A DNA stretch of 64,000 nt from Pseudomonas putida (lineage in GTDB: Bacteria > Pseudomonadota > Gammaproteobacteria > Pseudomonadales > Pseudomonadaceae): NCBI RefSeq assembly GCF_009883635.2, contig NZ_CP026115.2, positions 1,922,001 to 1,986,000 of the forward strand, read 5' to 3'. This document shows positions 58,102 through 64,000 of this stretch, piece after piece. The translations under genes were made by a program, and so were the position numbers. The notes under the pieces were generated by a model. That model saw nothing but the letters and a program-made list of their open reading frames with translations. It had not been told where the DNA came from and made no database searches. Each line of letters begins with the position of its first letter. Positions within the stretch are counted from its first letter, which is position 1.

Positions 58102-59070
58102 TCACTTACTCCATTGTGTCCTCGGGTCGAACGCCGCTTTCTCGGAAAGCTGGGTCCACAGTTCACGGGTAGCAGCGTCAGAGGCCGGCGGCATCACCAC
58201 TTTCAGCTGCGCGTAGAGGTTGCCGCGCTCGCCGTTCTTGTTCGCCAGGCCCATGCCCGGCACGCGCAGGCGCTGGCCGCTCTGGCTGTCGGGGCGGATG
58301 GTCAAGTTGATCTTGCCGGTCAGGGTCGGCACCGCCACCTTGGTGCCCAGGGCAGCCTCCCACGGCGCCAGCGGCACGGTGATGATCAGGTCATGACCTT
58401 CGACATCGAACAGCGGGTGCGGTGCCATGCGCACGGTCAGGAACAGGTCGCCGTTGGCACCACCGCCAACGCCTGGGGCGCCCTGGCCCTTGAGGCGGAT
58501 GCGCTCGCCATCGGTGACCCCGGCAGGGATCTTCACGTTCAGGGTCTTGGTGGTGAACCCGGTGCGCTGGCCGGCCGCGTTGGTCTGCGGCACCTGGAAG
58601 CTGATCTGCTTGGATTCCTTGCTCAGGGTTTCTTCCAGGAAGATCGCCAGTTCCAGTTCCACGTCCTGCCCTCGCCTGCCGGCACTGCGTTGTTGTTGCC
58701 GGCCGCCACCACCGAACGGGTTACCGCCACGGGCACCGAAGATCGAGCTGAAGAAGTCGGAGAAGTCGCCGCCCTCGAAGCCACCGCCAGCGCCACCCGC
58801 GCCGCCACGGCTCTGCCAGCCTGGTGGTGCCTGGAACGGCCGGCCATGCTGGCCGCCGTACTTGCGGATTTCGTCGAACTCGGCGCGTTTCTGCGCGTCA
58901 CCGAGCACCTCGTAGGCCTCATTGGCCTCCTTGAACTTGTCCTCGGCGTCGCGCTCCTTGCTGACGTCAGGATGATACTTGCGCGCCAGCTTGCGGTACG
59001 CGGCCTTGATCGCCTTCTCGTCCGCCGTGGGCTCTACGCCGAGTATCTTGTAATAGTCTTTGAAGTCCAT
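58102..59070 (-). CDS. cbpA: curved DNA-binding protein / DnaJ-class co-chaperone CbpA
   Basis: CbpA is a DnaJ homologue that stimulates DnaK and binds curved DNA. The 322-residue protein has a J domain (1-70, HPD in KYHPDVS), a Gly/Phe-rich linker (about 75-125) and a C-terminal peptide-binding domain; it lacks the DnaJ zinc finger, as CbpA should. The ATG at 59070 gives [13 protein letters not shown] heat-shock-like promoter lies 41 bp upstream, and cbpM follows in the operon. Confidence 0.96.
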   Translation of the reverse strand: MDFKDYYKILGVEPTADEKAIKAAYRKLARKYHPDVSKERDAEDKFKEANEAYEVLGDAQKRAEFDEIRKYGGQHGRPFQAPPGWQSRGGAGGAGGGFEGGDFSDFFSSIFGARGGNPFGGGGRQQQRSAGRRGQDVELELAIFLEETLSKESKQISFQVPQTNAAGQRTGFTTKTLNVKIPAGVTDGERIRLKGQGAPGVGGGANGDLFLTVRMAPHPLFDVEGHDLIITVPLAPWEAALGTKVAVPTLTGKINLTIRPDSQSGQRLRVPGMGLANKNGERGNLYAQLKVVMPPASDAATRELWTQLSEKAAFDPRTQWSK

Positions 59071-59110
59071 CTTTGGATCACCAATGTGAATTTTCGTGTT
59101 GCATCTGAAG

Positions 59111-59136
59111 ATAGGGGTCAAGCATAGCCTTTCAAG
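59111..59136 (-). promoter_or_regulatory. sigma-32-like heat-shock promoter of cbpA
   Basis: On the minus strand, CTTGAAA is followed 13 bases later by CCCTATCT, close to the sigma-32 consensus CTTGAAA-N11-16-CCCATnT. It ends 41 bp before the cbpA start. Confidence 0.7.
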
Positions 59137-59233
59137 GTTCGCTTGGGGTTGCCTCAAGGCAGACGATCGGTCTTGATTCTGTAGCCAACTGGCATAAACT
59201 GCGCGGCCGTTTTGCCTCCGGAAGCTTTTTCCC

Positions 59234-60505
59234 ATGTCTGACGTATCGCCGGCCCGCGCCCTGGGCATCGACTTTGGCACCTCCAACTCCACGGTCGGCT
59301 GGCACCGCCCGGGCGTCGAATCGTTGATCGCCCTGGAAGACGGCAAGATCACCCTACCGTCGGTGGTGTTCTTCAACATCGAAGAGCGTCGCCCGGTATA
59401 TGGCCGCCTGGCGCTGCACGAATACCTGGAAGGCTACGAAGGCCGCCTGATGCGCTCGCTGAAGAGCCTGCTGGGCTCCAAGCTGATCAAGCACGACACC
59501 AGCGTGCTGGGCAGCGCCCTACCGTTCAAGGACCTGCTGGGCATGTTCATCGGCGAGCTGAAAAAGCGTGCCGAGGCTGCCGCCGGTCGTGAATTCGACC
59601 AGGTGGTGCTGGGCCGCCCGGTATTCTTCGTCGACGAAGACCCTGCCGCCGACCAGGAGGCCGAGGACACCCTGGCCGAGGTAGCGCGCAAGATCGGCTT
59701 CAAGGACGTGTCGTTCCAGTACGAGCCGATTGCCGCGGCGTTCGACTACGAGTCGGGCATCAGCCGTGAAGAGCTGGTGCTCATCGTCGATATCGGCGGT
59801 GGTACGTCGGACTTTACCCTGATCCGCCTGTCGCCCGAGCGCCACCTGGTGGCCGAGCGCCAGAGCGACATCCTCGCCACCGGTGGCGTGCACATCGGCG
59901 GTACCGACTTCGACAAGCAGCTGAGCCTGCAGGGCGTGATGCCACTGTTCGGCTACGGCAGCCGGATGAAGAGCGGCGCGCTGATGCCGACCAGCTACCA
60001 TCTGAACCTGGCGACCTGGCACACCATCAATGCCCTGTACTCGCAGAAGTCGCAGCTGGCGCTGGGCAGCATGCGCTACGACATCGAAGACACGCTGGGC
60101 ATCGATCGCCTGTTCAAGCTGATCGAAGAACGCGCCGGGCACTGGCTGGCGATGGAAGTGGAAGCCAGCAAGATCGAGCTGACCGAGCAGGTCAGCCGCC
60201 GCGTCGACCTCAGCCGGGTAGAGCGCGAGCTGGGTGTGGACCTGACCCGGGTGCTGTTCGAGGAGGCCATCGAAGGGCTGCTGGAGCGGGTGCGCGGCAG
60301 TGTCACCGAGTTGCTGACCAAGGCTGGCGTGAGCGCTGGCCAGGTCGATACGGTGTTCTTCACCGGTGGTTCGAGCGGGATTCCGGCACTGCGCAACAGC
60401 GTGTCGGCGATGCTGCCGAATGCGCGACATGTGGAAGGCAACATCTTTGGCAGCATCGGTAGCGGCCTGGCTATCGAGGCGCGCAAGCGCTACGGCGCGG
60501 CCTGA
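59234..60505 (+). CDS. yegD: Hsp70 family protein (YegD-like)
   Basis: This 423-residue protein has the Hsp70/actin ATPase fold without a peptide-binding domain. Phosphate loop 1 is [14 protein letters not shown], phosphate loop 2 [14 protein letters not shown], and the adenosine motif [13 protein letters not shown]. YegD proteins have no proven partner. The ATG at 59234 has GGAAG upstream. It is divergent from cbpA, which hints at a shared chaperone role. Confidence 0.92.
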   Translation: MSDVSPARALGIDFGTSNSTVGWHRPGVESLIALEDGKITLPSVVFFNIEERRPVYGRLALHEYLEGYEGRLMRSLKSLLGSKLIKHDTSVLGSALPFKDLLGMFIGELKKRAEAAAGREFDQVVLGRPVFFVDEDPAADQEAEDTLAEVARKIGFKDVSFQYEPIAAAFDYESGISREELVLIVDIGGGTSDFTLIRLSPERHLVAERQSDILATGGVHIGGTDFDKQLSLQGVMPLFGYGSRMKSGALMPTSYHLNLATWHTINALYSQKSQLALGSMRYDIEDTLGIDRLFKLIEERAGHWLAMEVEASKIELTEQVSRRVDLSRVERELGVDLTRVLFEEAIEGLLERVRGSVTELLTKAGVSAGQVDTVFFTGGSSGIPALRNSVSAMLPNARHVEGNIFGSIGSGLAIEARKRYGAA

Positions 60506-60522
60506 CAACCCTTTATTACCTG

Positions 60523-60626
60523 CACCGGCCTATTCGCGGGACAAGCCCGCTCCTACAAGATCACCATTGCCTCTGAGCAATAGGTAATCCTGTAGGAGCG
60601 GGCTTGCCCCGCGAAAGGGCCGGCAC
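60523..60626. repeat. inverted REP pair after yegD
   Basis: Arms at 60523-60557 and 60591-60626 pair over about 35 bp with a few mismatches; the core is GCAAGCCCGCTCCTACA-type. Confidence 0.85.
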
Positions 60627-60632
60627 AGGAGA

Positions 60633-61640
60633 TCAGACCAGCTCCGCCCGCCGCAGCTCACTCTTCAGGTAGGCGTAATAGACCGGCCCCGCCACCACCC
60701 CCGGCAAGCCGAACGCCGCCTCGAACACCAGCATCGCCAGCAACAGCTCCCAGGCCTTGGCACTGATCTGCCCACCGACGATCTTGGCGTTGAGGAAGTA
60801 CTCGACCTTGTGGATCACGATCAGGTAACCCAGCGCCGCCGCCGCCACCCAGATCGACAGCGACATGCCGACGATGGTGATCAGGGTGTTGGACATCAGG
60901 TTGCCGATCACCGGCAGCAGCCCGAGCAGGAAGGTCAGCACGATCAGCGTCTTGGTCAACGGCAGGTGCACGCCGAACAACGGCATCACCACGGCGAGGA
61001 AAATGCCGGTGAACGCGGTGTTGAGCATCGAGATCTTGATCTGCGCGAAGACGATGTTGCGAAACGCCTGCACCAGCAGGTTCAGCCGCTCGAACAGGGC
61101 CGCAGCCAGGGGTTTGCGCCGGGAAACGTCGGGGATGCGCTGCAGGGCGATGATGGCACCGAGGATCATGCCGATCAGCAGGGTCACGAACATGTGCGCC
61201 ATGCCCTTGCCCACCAGCTGCAGGTCGCTCAGGTGGCTCTTGATCCAGTCACCGATGGCCACCTTGAACTCCGCCGCGCTGGCCGGCAGGTAGGCTTCGA
61301 TGAACGGCGGCAGCTGGCTGCGAGCACGCTCGACCAAGGTCATGAACTTGTCCAGCGAGGCACCGGGGTTCTCGGCTTCGTGCAGCAGGAAGCTGAAGGC
61401 ACCGGCTATCAGCAGGGTCAGCACGCTCACCACCAGCACACCCAGCAGCGCCACCGCCAACCAGCGCGCACGCTGCCCGGCGATCAGCGGCTGCAAGCGC
61501 GGGGTGAGCATGTTCACCAGCTCGAACACCAGCAGCCCGGCCAGCAGGCTGGGCAGCAATTTCAGGGGCAAAGCCAGCAGCAGCCCGGCCATGACGATGA
61601 TCAGGCTGGCCAGGGTGATCTGGCGGGGGGTGAAAGTCAT
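60633..61640 (-). CDS. AI-2E family transporter (PerM-like)
   Basis: This 335-residue membrane protein has about eight helices and belongs to the AI-2E exporter/PerM family. Members include TqsA and sodium/proton exchangers, so the substrate cannot be named. The C-terminal FGLPGVVAGPVYYAYLKSEL matches family tails. The ATG is at 61640. It is convergent with yegD, with a REP pair between them. Confidence 0.9.
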   Translation of the reverse strand: MTFTPRQITLASLIIVMAGLLLALPLKLLPSLLAGLLVFELVNMLTPRLQPLIAGQRARWLAVALLGVLVVSVLTLLIAGAFSFLLHEAENPGASLDKFMTLVERARSQLPPFIEAYLPASAAEFKVAIGDWIKSHLSDLQLVGKGMAHMFVTLLIGMILGAIIALQRIPDVSRRKPLAAALFERLNLLVQAFRNIVFAQIKISMLNTAFTGIFLAVVMPLFGVHLPLTKTLIVLTFLLGLLPVIGNLMSNTLITIVGMSLSIWVAAAALGYLIVIHKVEYFLNAKIVGGQISAKAWELLLAMLVFEAAFGLPGVVAGPVYYAYLKSELRRAELV

Positions 61641-61710
61641 ACAGCCTCGACGGCAGACGGCGGGAATGCCCGCAGTCTGCCAGCCTTCGGGGCACAGGCA
61701 TAGGCGCAGG

Positions 61711-61998
61711 TCACTTCTTCTTCAGGCAGTCACTCATGTACGCCTTGCGCTCGTCTCCCTTGAGCGCCTTGGTGGTGGCGTCGGCGTTGCAGGTCTTCAT
61801 CTTGTCCTGCTGAGACTGCGGCACGTCCTTTTTCAGGCAAGTACTCATGAACGCCTTGCGTTCATCGCCCTTGAGGGCCTTGGTCGTGGCGTCGGCGTTA
61901 CAGGTTTTCATCTTTTCCTGTTGTGCCGTGTTGGCGGCGAATCCTTGCGCGCTGAACAGCACAGCCAGCGCCAGCAGTGGCACGTGCAACATCTTCAT
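61711..61998 (-). CDS. PsiF repeat family protein
   Basis: This small secreted protein (95 residues) has a signal peptide (MKMLHVPLLALAVLFSAQGFAA) and two near-identical PsiF repeats (MKTCNADATTKALKGDERKA), each ending in a Cys-Leu-Lys-Lys segment. E. coli PsiF is induced by phosphate starvation, but its role is unknown. The ATG at 61998 follows GGAGA and gives the signal peptide; a longer start upstream is rejected. Confidence 0.93.
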   Translation of the reverse strand: MKMLHVPLLALAVLFSAQGFAANTAQQEKMKTCNADATTKALKGDERKAFMSTCLKKDVPQSQQDKMKTCNADATTKALKGDERKAYMSDCLKKK

Positions 61999-62137
61999 GG
62001 AGTGGTCTCCTTGGCTCCGCGCCCGATGCACGGACCTGCGCCTGAGTGTAGACAATATTTTTTACATTTAACCCGACCATGGGCCTTCATAATGTCCAGC
62101 CAAGGCGTCACTGCCAAACGAAAGAGTCTGTTGCTGC

Positions 62138-63010
62138 ATGAATTACGCGTTCCCCCTTTTCGCCATCCTCATCTGGGCCGGTAATACCGTGGTCACCAAG
62201 ATGTCGGCCGGCGCCATCTACCCTGCCGAAATCGGCTTCTATCGCTGGCTGCTGGCCGGCGCGCTGTTCACGCCGTTCCTGTTGCCCGCCGTGTGGCGCA
62301 ACCGTGCGGCCATTCGCCCGCACCTGGGCAAGGTGGCCATCCTCGGCGTGCTGGGCATGGCCGTGTACCAGAGCCTGGCATATTTCGCCGCTGGCATCAC
62401 CAGCGCCACCAACATGGGCATCATCCTCTCGCTGATGCCACTGATGTCACTGGCCCTGTCCATCGCCTGGCTGGGCCAGCGCCTGAGCTACGGGGCCCTC
62501 GCAGGTGCGGTGGTGTCGTTCGTCGGTGTGCTCGAAGTGGTCTCCGCCGGCCAGCCCGGCATCTTGCTGGAACAAGGCCTGAACAGCGGCGACCTGCTGA
62601 TGCTGGTAGCAACCCTGGCCTACGCGCTGTACAGCTTCCTGCTGAAGAAATGGCAATTGCGCCTGCCACCGTTGCAGCTGCTGTACCTGCAAGTGCTGGT
62701 AGCCATTCTGGTGTTGCTGCCGCTGTTCCTGCTTTCGGACAAGACCGGCCTGAATGGCCACAACATCGGCCTGGTGCTGTATGCCTGCGTGCTCGCCTCG
62801 ATGATCGCGCCGCTGGTGTGGATGCAGGCCGTGCATCGCCTGGGGCCAAGCCGTACCACGTTGTTTTTCAACCTGCTGCCGTTGGTGACCGCGCTGATCG
62901 CCGCAGTAGTCCTCGACGAACGACTGGCCAGCTATCACCTGATCGGTGGTTTGCTGACCTTGGTCGGCGTCATTCTGGCCGAGCGCTGGACCACGCCGGT
63001 ACGCCGCTAG
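62138..63010 (+). CDS. EamA/DMT family transporter
   Basis: This 290-residue protein has ten predicted helices in two EamA repeats, typical of the drug/metabolite transporter superfamily. Motifs include AILIWAGNTVVTKMSAGAI at the N-terminus and APLVWMQAVHRLGPSRTTLF in the second repeat. Its substrate is unknown. It ends at CTAG, sharing its stop with the lipase on the other strand. Confidence 0.92.
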   Translation: MNYAFPLFAILIWAGNTVVTKMSAGAIYPAEIGFYRWLLAGALFTPFLLPAVWRNRAAIRPHLGKVAILGVLGMAVYQSLAYFAAGITSATNMGIILSLMPLMSLALSIAWLGQRLSYGALAGAVVSFVGVLEVVSAGQPGILLEQGLNSGDLLMLVATLAYALYSFLLKKWQLRLPPLQLLYLQVLVAILVLLPLFLLSDKTGLNGHNIGLVLYACVLASMIAPLVWMQAVHRLGPSRTTLFFNLLPLVTALIAAVVLDERLASYHLIGGLLTLVGVILAERWTTPVRR

Positions 63011-63897
63011 AGGCCGGCGGCCTTGAGCCGTGCCGCATGTTCGGTGAACAGTCGCAGCGGCTCGGCCCCTTTGCCCACGGCGCCCAGCGACTGGTTGACG
63101 ATGTCCAGGTGATCGAGCGGGTAGTCATCGCCGATCACCTGCCCCAGGTGCGAGCTGAAACGCCCGACCATGCCATCGCAATGGCCCTTTTCCCTGACGA
63201 AACTGCGCGCGAACAGCCGGCAGAAGCGGTTGCTGCCGTCGAAGCGGTTGCGCCCCTGGTCGGTCAACCCCGGCTGCAAGGTGCCGGACCAGGAGTAGTA
63301 GTGCACGCCGTTCACCTCATACGCCCCCTCCCCGCCCCAGGTATCTGGCAGCCCTTGTGGATAAGCCTGGTTGAACAGGGCCACCCCGGCGCTGGTCAGT
63401 GCCTGGTGCGAAGCATGCACGTCGACCGGCAGCGGGTCGCGCCGCCAGCCGGTTTCCAGCCATACCAGCAACACCGCCAGGCCATGCAGGATGGCCTTGA
63501 GCATGCGCCCCTGGGGTGAATCACCCGGCGCCGTGCGCTCAAGATGATCGGCCAGCTCCGAGCCATGATTGGGCCCCGCCACCGAAGTGACCGAGGCCAC
63601 CCGATCCGGACGTTTGGCTGCCGCATAACGTGCGTTCAGCGCCCCCTGGCTGTGGCCGATGAGGTTGACCTTTGCCGCGCCGGTGCGCTGGCAGATGTCT
63701 TCGATAATCGCCAGCAACTGCTCACCGCGCACCTCGTTGGAATGCAGCGGCGAGACCTGCACCGGGAACACCTGGGCGCCGCCCTTGCGCAACGCCGGCA
63801 CGATGCCGAACCAGTACGGATAGAGCAGCACCCGGACAAAGCCGAGCATGCCGGGCACCAGCACCAACGGGTATCGCGTGGCCAACTCCTGCTGCAT
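63007..63897 (-). CDS. triacylglycerol lipase family alpha/beta hydrolase
   Basis: This 296-residue protein resembles family I Pseudomonas lipases. It shows the oxyanion region YPLVLVPGMLGF, the nucleophile motif GHSQGALNARY, an Asp in the C-terminal half and a His in SSHLGQVIGDDYPLDHLD. The ATG at 63897 has GGAAAGGGG upstream; there is no clear signal peptide, so the protein may stay in the cytoplasm unless a longer start is used. The stop overlaps the EamA stop. Confidence 0.9.
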   Translation of the reverse strand: MQQELATRYPLVLVPGMLGFVRVLLYPYWFGIVPALRKGGAQVFPVQVSPLHSNEVRGEQLLAIIEDICQRTGAAKVNLIGHSQGALNARYAAAKRPDRVASVTSVAGPNHGSELADHLERTAPGDSPQGRMLKAILHGLAVLLVWLETGWRRDPLPVDVHASHQALTSAGVALFNQAYPQGLPDTWGGEGAYEVNGVHYYSWSGTLQPGLTDQGRNRFDGSNRFCRLFARSFVREKGHCDGMVGRFSSHLGQVIGDDYPLDHLDIVNQSLGAVGKGAEPLRLFTEHAARLKAAGL

Positions 63898-64000
63898 GGC
63901 TTTAACCCCTTTCCGTGGACGATCGGCCAACACTAGCGTCGCTTCGATGACTATCGCAATCGAACTCCCGACGCGACGTGTGGTTCCAACGCAGAACAGA

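Overview
The window is about 64 kb of high-GC chromosome from a fluorescent Pseudomonas, most likely the P. putida group. The evidence is gene order and protein family: speA, SUI1, NUDIX, DUF2333, gcbA, ctpL, dsbD, aroQ, accBC, prmA, dusB, fis, purHD and retS follow one another much as I remember them in P. aeruginosa. REP/BIME-type intergenic repeats of the P. putida kind recur. I see no rRNA, tRNA, CRISPR array, prophage, insertion sequence or integron. Nearly all of it is core genome, and no stretch longer than about 250 bases lacks a gene.

Layout. 1-4668: 5' part of an alpha-2-macroglobulin-like lipoprotein gene, divergent from a MATE efflux gene. 6.3-10.6 kb, minus strand: speA, a SUI1/YciH protein, and a NUDIX hydrolase coupled to a DUF2333 membrane protein. 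10.8-14.3 kb: a two-receiver diguanylate cyclase (GcbA-like) and a chemoreceptor (CtpL-like). 14.5-18.8 kb: dsbD, aroQ, accB and accC. 18.9-25.2 kb: acetoin catabolism, with the sigma-54 activator AcoR divergent from acoX-acoA-acoB-acoC. acoA carries a one-base frameshift. 25.4-35.9 kb: prmA, a zinc-ribbon DUF3426 protein, dusB-fis, purH, purD, retS and a MarC protein. 35.9-43.5 kb: two divergent cobalamin operons, cobG-cobH-cobI-cobJ on minus and cobL-cbiD-cobK on plus. 43.5-44.9 kb: an NfeD/SPFH pair. 45.0-49.9 kb: a five-gene copper-uptake cluster. 50.1-51.5 kb: a CycA-like amino-acid permease. 51.7-57.7 kb: the urea ABC transporter urtABCDE and a GNAT acetyltransferase. 57.8-60.5 kb: chaperone genes cbpA-cbpM divergent from a YegD-like Hsp70. 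60.6-64.0 kb: an AI-2E/PerM family protein, a PsiF-repeat protein, an EamA transporter and a lipase.

Regulation visible in the DNA. A -24/-12 sigma-54 promoter precedes acoX, with two upstream 17-bp palindromic sites 43 bp apart. A second -24/-12 promoter precedes urtA, as expected for nitrogen control. A sigma-32-like heat-shock promoter precedes cbpA. Inverted REP pairs or simple hairpins close many transcription units. One REP pair lies inside the urt operon, between the binding-protein and permease genes.

The most notable points are the broken acoA inside an otherwise intact and well-regulated acetoin operon, the tandem operator layout upstream of acoX, the copper cluster with two unexplained DUF2946 proteins, and the mixed aerobic/anaerobic enzyme set for corrin-ring synthesis. 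I did not find a clearly new defence or mobile system.
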